Below, in pieces: positions 35,521 to 43,158 of a stretch of 64,000 nt of DNA. Under the pieces are notes generated by a model. That model saw only the letters and a list, made by a program, of their open reading frames with translations, was not told the origin of the DNA and did no database searches. The DNA is taken from assembly GCF_042654365.1 (NCBI RefSeq), contig NZ_JBHSGG010000024.1, positions 1 through 64,000 of the forward strand, written 5' to 3'. Each line of letters begins with the position of its first letter. The first letter of the stretch is position 1. Origin of the DNA: Coralloluteibacterium thermophilum (GTDB lineage Bacteria; Pseudomonadota; Gammaproteobacteria; Xanthomonadales; Xanthomonadaceae). The position numbers were made by a program, and so were the translations under genes.

Positions 35521-35777
35521 CTCAAGGCAGGAATGCACCAGGCGACGTGCGGCTCGAGTGGTCGCGCAACGGGCATCCGGTGGCCGTGTTCTTCGGAATG
35601 GACCTCATGGGCTTCATCGCGGAGGCGGAGCCTCGGGGTTGCAGCCGGCTCCTTGGCCGGCCTGGTCCCTACGGCAGTCCCTTGGATGAGATCCTCTATG
35701 CTCGAATGTTCCGACAGGCCGAACTTCATCCTGGCGGGAACCGCTGTACGTTTCCGCTGAACTCTGCCGTCAACCAG
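35521..35777 (+). pseudogene. Possible gene remnant before the GNAT gene
   Basis: The plus frame continuous with the GNAT gene reads sensibly here (VRLEWSRNGHPVAVFFGMDL and GPYGSPLDE), but no convincing start exists and no family is recognised. It could be a degraded small gene or an N-terminal extension of the GNAT protein. Confidence 0.3.
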
Positions 35778-36320
35778 ATGGAGCCTGCGTCCGCCGTGGA
35801 GATCGTTTCCCTCTCAGAAGTGCCTGCAATGCTCGACGTCGTCGCCGAGTGGTACTACGGGGCCTGGGGACGCGAGGATGGTCTGACTCTCGAGGTCGAG
35901 CAGCAGACGTTGCGCGCGAGCCTGGTCGGCACGGGGCTGCCCAGGACCTACCTGGCCTTCGCGCACGGCAGTGCGATAGGGGCGGTGCAACTCAAGCTCG
36001 GCGAGATGCCGCAGTTGCCCGGATACGTTCATTGGCTTGGCGCCGTTTACGTCGCGCCTTCGGCCAGAGGCAGGGGAGTGGCCCAGTCCCTTGTGCACCA
36101 CGCGGTGGAGCAGGCGCGGGCGCAAGGCATCCAGCGGCTCTACCTGCAGACCGAAGACCTCACGGGCGGCTTGTACGCTCGGTGTGGCTGGGCGGCCGTG
36201 AGTTTCGCGGAGAGCCACGGGAAAAGGGTGCTTGTCATGGAGCGTCGCTTGGACGTCAACGGTTCATTCGGGTCGAACCCGCTTCGGGACTCCGTTCAGT
36301 TCGGTGTGCAGTGCCTATGA
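35778..36320 (+). CDS. GNAT family N-acetyltransferase
   Basis: A 180-residue protein with the acetyl-CoA-binding GNAT core: LGAVYVAPSARGRGVAQSLV is motif A, followed by YLQTEDLTGGLYARCGW. The substrate is unknown. The ATG at 35778 is the most plausible start, though the frame is open upstream. Its stop overlaps the start of the DUF1801 gene (ATGA). Base composition is lower in GC than the surroundings. Confidence 0.8.
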   Translation: MEPASAVEIVSLSEVPAMLDVVAEWYYGAWGREDGLTLEVEQQTLRASLVGTGLPRTYLAFAHGSAIGAVQLKLGEMPQLPGYVHWLGAVYVAPSARGRGVAQSLVHHAVEQARAQGIQRLYLQTEDLTGGLYARCGWAAVSFAESHGKRVLVMERRLDVNGSFGSNPLRDSVQFGVQCL

Positions 36321-36709
36321 ATAAGTCGGTTCCGGCAGAATCACCCGATGCCTACGTCGCGGCGCTTGCCGGTTGGCGCAGGTCCCTCGTCGAAAGCCTG
36401 AGCCGCGCCGCGCTTTCGGCAGGCGAGCTGGAGGAGCGGATCAAGTGGGGCCACCTGGTCTATTTCCACAACGGCCCCGTACTCCTCATCCGCGCGGAGG
36501 AGCAGCGTGTACTTCTGGGATTCTGGCGCGGCAAACGGCTGCGGGAACTCGATGATCGGCTCAAGCCCAGCGGCAGGTATGAGTTGGCCAATATCGTTCT
36601 TGTGGAGGGCGAGAAGGTCGATCCTGCGCGAGTCAGGGAGTTGGTGAACGCCGCAATGGGTCTGAACCGCAAGCTCGGCGACCCCACTGCTGCGCCCAAA
36701 GTTCGCTAG
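36317..36709 (+). CDS. DUF1801 domain protein
   Basis: A 130-residue protein of the YdhG-like DUF1801 fold: ERIKWGHLVYFHNGPVLLI and LGFWRGKRLRELD are typical. These small proteins are of unclear function; a distant iron-chaperone (frataxin-like) similarity has been proposed for the family. It overlaps the GNAT stop by ATGA, so the two are coupled. Confidence 0.75.
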   Translation: MNKSVPAESPDAYVAALAGWRRSLVESLSRAALSAGELEERIKWGHLVYFHNGPVLLIRAEEQRVLLGFWRGKRLRELDDRLKPSGRYELANIVLVEGEKVDPARVRELVNAAMGLNRKLGDPTAAPKVR

Positions 36710-37116
36710 AGCGCAGCCTGGAGAATCAACTCAGGCCGGAACCCGGAGATCGATCCGCTTCGCGGCGCGTTTGATTCAGACGTTCGGCCGATGAAGGACC
36801 TGGCTGATCTCGGGTTTTATCGTGGCGATTGCGTGGGGCGCAGGGCCCGGTTGCGGACAAGGTCGTGCAGCGCGTGTCGCGCAGTAACCGCCGTGGCGGA
36901 GGGGGGCGGTTGAGCCGGCGCGCGGCGTCTGCACCTCGGGATATCGAGACGCGTCGCATCCGGACGCTGCGCCCCGCGGGGGTTGGAGGTCACGTCCGGA
37001 CGCAGGCCGGCTCGCGACCCGTCTCCGGCGTGCGCATACCCCGCCGCCGAAGACAATCCTGTCCACCCGCGCACGGGCCGCGGAGAATCGCCGCGTCCCG
37101 TGGCAGGAGAGTTCCG
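36710..37116. other. 407-bp intergenic region before the SMR gene
   Basis: No open reading frame with a plausible start was found. A GGCAGGAGAG ribosome-binding site lies just before the SMR start. Several short GC-rich inverted repeats occur (for example CGTCCGGACG near 36993). I looked for guanidine-riboswitch hairpins because such elements precede some SMR genes, but found no convincing match. Confidence 0.4.
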
Positions 37117-37449
37117 ATGAAGCCTTGGCTGTTCCTCGCGGTCGCCATCGTGGGCGAGGTGATCGCGACCTCGTCGCTGAAGGCGAGCGAGGGGTTCACG
37201 CGGCTGGTGCCGTCGCTGGTCGTGGTCGCGGGCTACGTGGTCGCCTTCTACTTCCTGTCCCTGGTGTTGAAGACCATCCCCGTCGGCGTCGCCTACGCGA
37301 TCTGGAGCGGGCTCGGGATCGTGCTGGTGGCGGCCATCGCGTGGCTGGTCTACGGGCAGGCGCTGGACGCCCCCGCAGTGGTCGGCATGGCGCTCATCGT
37401 CGCCGGCGTGCTGGTGATGAACCTGTTCTCCCGCAGCGTCCCGCATTGA
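37117..37449 (+). CDS. Small multidrug resistance (SMR) transporter
   Basis: A 110-residue four-helix protein of the EmrE/QacE/SugE family. The essential membrane Glu14 is in LAVAIVGEVIATSSLKAS; GVAYAIWSGLGIVLVAAIAW is the conserved helix 3 signature. It would export cationic compounds or guanidinium by proton antiport as a dimer. The motif pattern is closer to EmrE than to SugE, by eye. Confidence 0.93.
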   Translation: MKPWLFLAVAIVGEVIATSSLKASEGFTRLVPSLVVVAGYVVAFYFLSLVLKTIPVGVAYAIWSGLGIVLVAAIAWLVYGQALDAPAVVGMALIVAGVLVMNLFSRSVPH

Positions 37450-37464
37450 CGCGGCCGCAGGGCG

Positions 37465-38364
37465 TCAGCCGGGTGTGCGCGCCGCGGCGGGGCCGTCGCC
37501 GACCCGCTCGCGCAGCCCGGTGCGCCAGGTCCGGCTGCAGGGGAGGGCGGTACCGTCCTTCAGGTGCACGCGGGCGTCGCCGGTGTCGAGCGGCTCGATG
37601 GAGGCGATCCGGTCGAGGTTGACGATGTAGCTGCGGTGGATGCGGGCGAAGCGGCGCGGGTCCAGCTTGTCCTGGAGCGCCCCGACCGTGCTGCGCAGCG
37701 GGTAGTCGTGGCCGCGCACGCGCAGGTTCACGTAGTTGCCGGAGGCCTGCGCCCACTCGATGTCGTCCGCGGCGACGAGGAACTCGCGGCCGAGCTTGCG
37801 GACGAGGAAGCGCTCGGGCCGCTCGACCGGCTCCACCGGCGGCCCGGCGTCGGGTGCGGTGAGCAGGCTGGCCTCGCCCTGCCAGCGCCGCAGCACCAGG
37901 CGGTAGAGCTCGATGCCCAGCACCATCGAGGCGAAGCCGCGCACGTCCTTGAGGTACTCGTAGCCGAACTCGACCGGCCAGACGCCGAAGTCGTAGGTCA
38001 TGCCCTGGCTGCGGTAGACCGCGACCCGGATCAGCACCATGCCCACCACGTGCAGCAGGCTGATCGCGAGGCTGGCGCCGACATAGAGCGGAAGCAGGCG
38101 GCGCCAGCTGTCCCAGTGCAGCGGGAAGCGGCGGGTGAAGGCGACCACCAGCGGCACCATCGCCAGCCAGACCAGGTTGCTCGACCATTCCCACGCCGCC
38201 GGCTCCCAGGGCGCGAAGTCGAGACCGCGGCGGTGCAGGTCCATCTGCGTGGTGATGCTGTTGGCGGTCGCGTTGACCACCGTCACCACGACCCAGAAGC
38301 CGATCTCGAAGCTGCGGCGCCAGGGCTGGAAGCGATGCCAGGCGGTGTCGTCGGAGGGAGGCAT
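37465..38364 (-). CDS. LytTR-family transcriptional regulator with membrane domain
   Basis: About 299 residues: four hydrophobic helices in the first 190 residues, then a LytTR DNA-binding domain (FLVRKLGREFLVAADDIEWAQ; RFARIHRSYIVNL). The start at 38364 is the best of two close ATGs (the other is 38373). Membrane-bound LytTR regulators commonly sit divergent from an acyltransferase-3 gene in xanthomonads, as here, suggesting that they control it. Confidence 0.88.
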   Translation of the reverse strand: MPPSDDTAWHRFQPWRRSFEIGFWVVVTVVNATANSITTQMDLHRRGLDFAPWEPAAWEWSSNLVWLAMVPLVVAFTRRFPLHWDSWRRLLPLYVGASLAISLLHVVGMVLIRVAVYRSQGMTYDFGVWPVEFGYEYLKDVRGFASMVLGIELYRLVLRRWQGEASLLTAPDAGPPVEPVERPERFLVRKLGREFLVAADDIEWAQASGNYVNLRVRGHDYPLRSTVGALQDKLDPRRFARIHRSYIVNLDRIASIEPLDTGDARVHLKDGTALPCSRTWRTGLRERVGDGPAAARTPG

Positions 38365-38581
38365 GCCGCGCATTCTAGGAGCGTGGGCGGTAGAACGTCC
38401 GAGGCGTTGCAGCCGGGTGCCTCTGCCGCCCACGTTCCCGGGAGTCGCCCTATGCCGTGGTCCCGGTTCGTCCCGCGGGGGCCGCGGTTCGTCCCCCGCC
38501 GGCCGCGGACGGTCACCTGCAGGGGGCGGGGACGCGCCGGGAGGGCTGCAATGGCGGCGTTCTTAAGCCCTGGGTGACTCG

Positions 38582-39745
38582 ATGGAACGCCGCTTCGACC
38601 TCGACCTGGTGCGCGTCTGCGCCTTCGGCCTGCTCGTGCTCTACCACGTCGGCATGTACTACGTGAGCTGGGACTGGCACGTCAAAAGCCCCGAGGCGGG
38701 GCCGGCGCTGGAGCCCTTCATGTTCCTCACCAGCCCGTGGCGGCTGTCGCTGCTGTTCTTCGTGTCGGGCGTGGCCACGGCCTTCCTGCTGGCGAAGGCG
38801 TCGCGGGGATTCCTGTCCCGGCGTTCGTGGCGGCTGCTCGTGCCGCTGGCGTTCGGCATGCTGGTGATCGTGCCGCCGCAGTCCTACTACGAGGTGGTCG
38901 AGCAACTGCCCGGCGGCTACCACGACGGCTACCTCGCGTTCTGGGGACGCTACCTGGCGGGGGACGGCAGCTTCTGCGACGACGACGGCTGCCTGCGCCT
39001 GCCGACCTGGAACCACCTGTGGTTCGTCGCCTACCTGTGGGTCTATACGCTGGTGGTCGGGTTCGCGGCACGGCTGGCGCCGCGGGCGCTCGACGGGCTG
39101 CAGGACGTGGCCGGGCGGACCTTCGCCGGCGTGCACGCGCTGCTGCTCCCGATCGTTCTCCTCGCGCTCGCGCGCCTGCTCCTGGTCGGGCGCTTCGAGT
39201 CCACCCACGCGCTGGTGGACGACTGGTACAACCACGCGCAGTACTTCGCGGTGTTCCTGCTCGGGTTCCTGCTCGCGCGCGCCGAGGGCTTCTGGGCCGC
39301 GGTGCGCGCGCTGCGCTGGCAGGCGCTGGGGCTGGCGGCGGCGAGCCACGCCTTCATCGTCTGGTACTTCTACTTCTCCCCCTTCGCCGGCGCGACGCCG
39401 CCGGAGGCGCTGCGGATGGCGCAGCGCGTGGCCTGGGGCCTGAACCAGTGGAGCGCCATCGTCGCGATCCTCGGCTTCGCGCAGCGCTTCCGGCACGCCG
39501 ACACGCCGATGCTGCGCTGGCTGGGCACGGCGGTCTTTCCGGTCTACATCCTCCACCAGACGGTGATCGTCGTCGCGTCGCAGTGGCTGAAGCCGCTCGC
39601 GATCCCGGTGCCGGTGGAAGGCCTCCTGCTGGTCGGCATCACCTTCGCGACCTGTGTCCTCGCCTGTGTCGTCGTCCAGCGCATCCGCGTACTGCGGCCC
39701 CTGTTCGGGCTGCCGTGGCGGCAGGCCGGCGGCGGCACGCGGTGA
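38582..39745 (+). CDS. Acyltransferase family 3 membrane protein
   Basis: A 387-residue integral membrane protein of the acyltransferase-3/OpgC-like family. It opens with RRFDLDLVRVCAFGLLVLYH, with the conserved Arg and the active-site-type His, and has about ten hydrophobic helices. WRLSLLFFVSGVATAFLL and LPTWNHLWFVAYLWVY are typical. It would O-acylate a carbohydrate of the envelope; the target is unknown. It is divergent from the LytTR gene. Confidence 0.88.
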   Translation: MERRFDLDLVRVCAFGLLVLYHVGMYYVSWDWHVKSPEAGPALEPFMFLTSPWRLSLLFFVSGVATAFLLAKASRGFLSRRSWRLLVPLAFGMLVIVPPQSYYEVVEQLPGGYHDGYLAFWGRYLAGDGSFCDDDGCLRLPTWNHLWFVAYLWVYTLVVGFAARLAPRALDGLQDVAGRTFAGVHALLLPIVLLALARLLLVGRFESTHALVDDWYNHAQYFAVFLLGFLLARAEGFWAAVRALRWQALGLAAASHAFIVWYFYFSPFAGATPPEALRMAQRVAWGLNQWSAIVAILGFAQRFRHADTPMLRWLGTAVFPVYILHQTVIVVASQWLKPLAIPVPVEGLLLVGITFATCVLACVVVQRIRVLRPLFGLPWRQAGGGTR

Positions 39746-39752
39746 GGCGCAC

Positions 39753-40643
39753 TCACCGCAGCACGGCCGGCTCCAGCCGCGCGAGCTTGTCGGGGTTGCG
39801 CATGACGAAGACGTCGGCGACAGCGCCGTCCTCCGCGAAGCCGAAGGACACGGCCGCGGTCACCGCGCCGGCATGGCGCACCAGCAGCCCGGGGCCACCG
39901 TTGAGCGCCACCTCCTCCAGGTGTGCGTCTGCCCACCACACGTGCAGGCCGGCCTCGATGAAGCGCAGCACCTCGGGGCCGCGCATCACCCTGCGTGTGG
40001 CCGTGGCCCGTCCGCCGCCATCGGCGGTGAGGCGCACGTCGTCGGCCAGGAGCCGGGCCAGCACCGCCGTCGAGCCGCTCTCGACGGCGTCGCGGAATGC
40101 CGCCAGCAGGCGCCGCTGCAGCGGGGCGGGGGTGACGTGGCGGACGCGTGCCCGCTCCACGTGTCCCCGCCCGCGGGCGACGAGCTGGCGGCACGCGGCC
40201 TCCTGCATGCCGAGCGTGGCGGCGACCTCGGGATAGGGCCGGTCGAAGATCTCGCGGAGCAGGTAGGCGGCCCGCTCGCGCGGGGTGAGCCGCTGCAGCG
40301 CGAGCAGGAACGCGGTGCCGAGCGAGGCCGCCATGGCCTCGTCCGTCCCGGGGTCGTCCGGCGCGACCGCATGCACGGGCTCCGGCAGCCACGGCCCCAC
40401 GTAGTCCACCCGGCTGCGGTCCGCCGCCCGCAGCATGTCCAGGCAGTGCCGCGTGCAGACGGTGGCGAGCCACGCAGCGGGACTGGCGATGCCGTCGCGC
40501 TCGCCTGCCTGCCACTTGAGGAAGGTGTCCTGCACCGCGTCCTCGGCGTCGGCGCGCGAGCCGAGGAGGCGGTAGGCGAGGCCGAGCAGCATCGGGCGCG
40601 CGGCCTCGAAGACGGCGGCCTGGTCGTCGGGGCCGGCGGGCAT
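39753..40643 (-). CDS. ECF41-type RNA polymerase sigma factor with SnoaL-like C-terminus
   Basis: A 296-residue sigma factor. The sigma2 region (MLLGLAYRLLGSRADAEDAVQDTFLKW) and sigma4 region (LTPRERAAYLLREIFDRPYPE) are followed by a C-terminal NTF2/SnoaL-like domain (LAAFRDAVESGSTAVLARLL; WWADAHLEEVAL). That fused domain modulates activity in ECF41 sigma factors, which lack a classical anti-sigma factor. It lies 1 bp downstream of the carboxymuconolactone-decarboxylase-like gene, the usual ECF41 partner. An ECF41-type promoter precedes that gene. Confidence 0.93.
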   Translation of the reverse strand: MPAGPDDQAAVFEAARPMLLGLAYRLLGSRADAEDAVQDTFLKWQAGERDGIASPAAWLATVCTRHCLDMLRAADRSRVDYVGPWLPEPVHAVAPDDPGTDEAMAASLGTAFLLALQRLTPRERAAYLLREIFDRPYPEVAATLGMQEAACRQLVARGRGHVERARVRHVTPAPLQRRLLAAFRDAVESGSTAVLARLLADDVRLTADGGGRATATRRVMRGPEVLRFIEAGLHVWWADAHLEEVALNGGPGLLVRHAGAVTAAVSFGFAEDGAVADVFVMRNPDKLARLEPAVLR

Positions 40644-40644
40644 G

Positions 40645-41076
40645 TCAGTGGTTGGCGGCCTGGGTGCGGTTCCAGAGGTTGATCATCGCAACCTCGGCCG
40701 TCAGTGCGGCGATCTCGGTCGCGGAGAAGTGCTCGGCGAGCGCGGCGCGCAGCCCGGCGTGGCTCGCTCCGGGATCGAGCGCCGTCAGCGCCTCGGTCCA
40801 CGCGAAGGCGGCCTTCTCGCGCGGCGTGAAGTCGCTCACGTGCCGCCACACCACCAGGCGGTCGAGGCGCTCCTCGCGCTCGCCGTCCTCGCGCGCCTCG
40901 CGGGTGTGCATCTTCACGCAGAAGGCGCAGCCGTTGATCTGCGACGCGCGCAGGGCCACCAGGTGGTGGAGCGTCCGTTCCAGGCCGAGCCCGTCGATCG
41001 CGCCCTGTACGCGGAGGAGGGCCTGCATCACCGTCGGCGCCTGGGCGTCGAGCCGGATGGCGAGGGTGTCTTTCAT
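40645..41076 (-). CDS. Carboxymuconolactone decarboxylase/AhpD-like protein
   Basis: A 143-residue protein with the AhpD-like CxxC motif (NGCAFCVKMHTREAR, Cys50 and Cys53) plus the downstream His. These proteins are peroxidase-like or decarboxylase-like, often thiol-active. It is the COE-type partner of the ECF41 sigma factor encoded just downstream and is probably its main target. The start at 41076 begins MKDTLAIRL. Confidence 0.92.
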   Translation of the reverse strand: MKDTLAIRLDAQAPTVMQALLRVQGAIDGLGLERTLHHLVALRASQINGCAFCVKMHTREAREDGEREERLDRLVVWRHVSDFTPREKAAFAWTEALTALDPGASHAGLRAALAEHFSATEIAALTAEVAMINLWNRTQAANH

Positions 41077-41114
41077 GGTCGTGGTTCCGTTCGAGCGGGA
41101 GTGCTCGACGGAAC

Positions 41115-41141
41115 GACGATCCGGCGGCGCCGGATGTGACA
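41115..41141 (-). promoter_or_regulatory. ECF41-type promoter
   Basis: On the minus strand TGTCACA (41141-41135) and CGTC (41118-41115) are separated by 16 bp, matching the consensus described for ECF41 sigma factors. The CGTC element is 38 bp before the AhpD-like start codon. The spacer itself is palindromic (ATCCGGC/GCCGGAT). Autoregulation of the sigma operon is implied. Confidence 0.85.
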
Positions 41142-41148
41142 TGCCGCC

Positions 41149-41925
41149 TCAGTCCGCGGCTGCCGGCGTCCGCGCCAGCGCGCGCACGACGTCGGCGACG
41201 GCCTCCGGCGCGTCGTAGTGCACGGCGTGGCCCCAGCGCGGCACCACGATCGGCGGCGGTGCGCCCGCGATGCGCGCCACCCGCTCGGCCCAGCGCTGCG
41301 GGGCGATGGGGTCGCGGGCGCCCCGGATCACCCGGACCGGGATGCGCAGCCGCACCAGCGGCCTTTCGATGCGGTGCGCGACCATGGCGCGCAGCTCCCC
41401 GGCGAGGACGGCGCCGCCGGCGCGCGGGTAGTCCCGCGCCGTCCACACGGCGAACGAGGGCCGTTCGTGCGCGCCGCCGCGCAGGGCGCGCAGCAGCTGG
41501 GTACGGACGCGGCGCCCGCTGGCGTCGCAGGTCGGCCCCACCAGCACGAGGGCGCGGACGCGATCCGGCCGCCGCGCCGCGACCTCGGCCGCCACCTGGC
41601 AGCCGAGGGAGTGGCCGACGAGCACGGCATCCTCGATGGCGTTGGCCGTCATCCAGGCCTCGGCCGCCGCGGCCAGTCCCTCGACGTCCAGAGGGCGCGG
41701 GGCGTGGGCGCTGGCGCCGTGGCCCGGCAGCTCCGGCACGTGGACCGGGCCGTGCGCGGCCAGCCGCGCGGCGAGCGGGACGAGATAGCTGCTGCCGATG
41801 CCGTAGCCGTGCAGCAGGACGACGGGCGGGCCCGGCGGGGGCGTTCCGCGGCCGGTCAGCGCGCGCACGTGGAGCGGGCGCCCGGTGCCGCAGCCCGGTG
41901 GCGGGGCGATCTGCGTCCATCGCAC
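41149..41925 (-). CDS. Alpha/beta hydrolase
   Basis: A 258-residue alpha/beta-hydrolase from a GTG start (VRWTQIAPP). The oxyanion motif is VVLLHGYGIG, the nucleophile elbow VGHSLGCQVAAE carries Ser, and the catalytic Asp and His are plausibly in RGARDPIAP and RWGHAVHYDAP. The substrate is unknown. It lies upstream of the ECF41 operon on the same strand, with only 72 bp to the AhpD-like start, but the sigma promoter lies between. Confidence 0.85.
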   Translation of the reverse strand: MRWTQIAPPPGCGTGRPLHVRALTGRGTPPPGPPVVLLHGYGIGSSYLVPLAARLAAHGPVHVPELPGHGASAHAPRPLDVEGLAAAAEAWMTANAIEDAVLVGHSLGCQVAAEVAARRPDRVRALVLVGPTCDASGRRVRTQLLRALRGGAHERPSFAVWTARDYPRAGGAVLAGELRAMVAHRIERPLVRLRIPVRVIRGARDPIAPQRWAERVARIAGAPPPIVVPRWGHAVHYDAPEAVADVVRALARTPAAAD

Positions 41926-42047
41926 CGCGAGCCGCGTGGGTCGCGCCGGTGGCTGCGCAGTTCGCGCGCGATGCGGACTCCGGTCGCTGTCGCATGGACC
42001 GCGAGGACCAGAGCCGCGGCCCCGGCGATGCGCCACGCGCCGCTCAT
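41856..42047 (-). CDS. Possible small membrane protein
   Basis: A 63-residue frame with an N-terminal hydrophobic helix (WRIAGAAALVLAVHATATG) and an Arg-rich tail. Its ATG overlaps the CHAD stop codon (ATGA), which suggests coupling, but it also overlaps the hydrolase start by 70 bp. It may be spurious. Confidence 0.3.
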   Translation of the reverse strand: MSGAWRIAGAAALVLAVHATATGVRIARELRSHRRDPRGSRCDGRRSPRHRAAAPGARSTCAR

Positions 42048-42979
42048 GCGGCCAGCGGCTCCCGCCGCCAGGCGGCGTAGCGCCGTCGCCAGCTCGTCGC
42101 CAACGCGGAGGGGGGCTCCGCGAACAGGCGCGCGCCGAGGGAGGCGGCGCGGCGTTCGAGGTCGCGCTGGTGCGCCCGGACCCGCTCCGCGAGCGCATCG
42201 ACGACGGCGGGCTCCACGTCGGCCATGCCGCGGGCCCGCTCGACCAGCACCGCCAGGTCGTGATGCTGCCCGAGCACCTCGCCGAGTNGGTCGTGATGCT
42301 GCCCGAGCACCTCGCCGAGTTCCGCGGCGCAGGCGCACTGCGCACGCATGGGGCCGGGCCAGATCGGCCGCAGCAGGCGCAGGTGGAAGGTGTGGTCCTT
42401 GCAGCGCTTGCGCCAGTCGTGGAAGGCCTCCTCGTCGCCCTTTGCGCAGGCGGCGCGCATGGCCTTGCGTCCGCGCCGGTAGCTGGCGACGAGGCCGTCC
42501 TCGAAGGCCTCGAAGCCGTCGTGCGACAGCCGCCAGCGCTCGATCCTGGGGAGTGCGGCCGCGAGCGATGCGCGCGCCGCGCGCAGCAGCGCGTCGGGAT
42601 CGCAGTCGTCCGCGACCGCGGTCCGCCGGAGGCAGAGCTGGTGGCGGATGGGCGCGAGCGCCTCCGCACCGTCGGCGCCCGTGGCCTCCACGACCCGGTC
42701 GAAGGCACCGAGCAGGACCTCCGCGTCGCGCAGCGGCCCCAGCGGGCGGGCGATGTCGCGGAAGGCGGCGTTCTCGTCACGGTAGTCGCCGAAGGCAGGG
42801 CGGACCAGCCGCAGCAGGCCGCGGACCTTCTTGCAGCGCTTACGCACCTCGTGCACCGCCGCCGCGGTCGTCCTGCGGGGATCGTCGATGCAGCGCAGCG
42901 CGCCCTCGACCTGCTCGCGGGCGATGCGGCGCAGCGCCGCCTGGGCGGTGGGATCGTCGTGCGTGACGCGATAGGACAT
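42044..42979 (-). CDS. CHAD domain protein (contains assembly artefact)
   Basis: A CHAD (conserved histidine alpha-helical domain) protein, 311 residues as read. Hallmarks: VHEVRKRCKKVRGLLRLVRP, AFHDWRKRCKDHTFHLRLL and the regularly spaced His/Arg/Lys. CHAD domains bind polyphosphate. An N at 42288 lies between two identical 32-bp copies (42256-42287 and 42289-42320). The duplication plus N inserts 11 residues in frame (LGEVLGQHHD twice), so the true protein is probably 300 residues. Confidence 0.88.
   Translation of the reverse strand: MSYRVTHDDPTAQAALRRIAREQVEGALRCIDDPRRTTAAAVHEVRKRCKKVRGLLRLVRPAFGDYRDENAAFRDIARPLGPLRDAEVLLGAFDRVVEATGADGAEALAPIRHQLCLRRTAVADDCDPDALLRAARASLAAALPRIERWRLSHDGFEAFEDGLVASYRRGRKAMRAACAKGDEEAFHDWRKRCKDHTFHLRLLRPIWPGPMRAQCACAAELGEVLGQHHDXLGEVLGQHHDLAVLVERARGMADVEPAVVDALAERVRAHQRDLERRAASLGARLFAEPPSALATSWRRRYAAWRREPLAA
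42256..42320. other. 32-bp perfect duplication around an ambiguous base
   Basis: The 32 bases from 42256 to 42287 are repeated exactly at 42289-42320 with a single N between. This is the signature of two contig ends joined without merging their overlap, rather than biology. Confidence 0.9.
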
Positions 42980-43158
42980 GCCGCTCCTCCGGATCGATTG
43001 GACGGAGGTCTAGCACCGGTCCCGTGAGCGCGCGGACAGCGTCGGGTGGATGCGCGGTGGTCGAGGAAGGTTGCAATGACCGATGGCAGTACGCAGCCGG
43101 CGCCACGCGGCGGTAGTGTGCGCGCCGCCGGAGGGATCCGGTGTCCCCGGCCCCGACC

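Noticed and set aside
34200..37100. Integron cassette array
   Set aside because: The gene layout is suggestive, but no attC-type inverted core sites and no integrase are seen.
36710..37116. Guanidine riboswitch before the SMR transporter
   Set aside because: No ykkC-type core and no pair of ACGR-loop hairpins of the mini-ykkC type could be matched.
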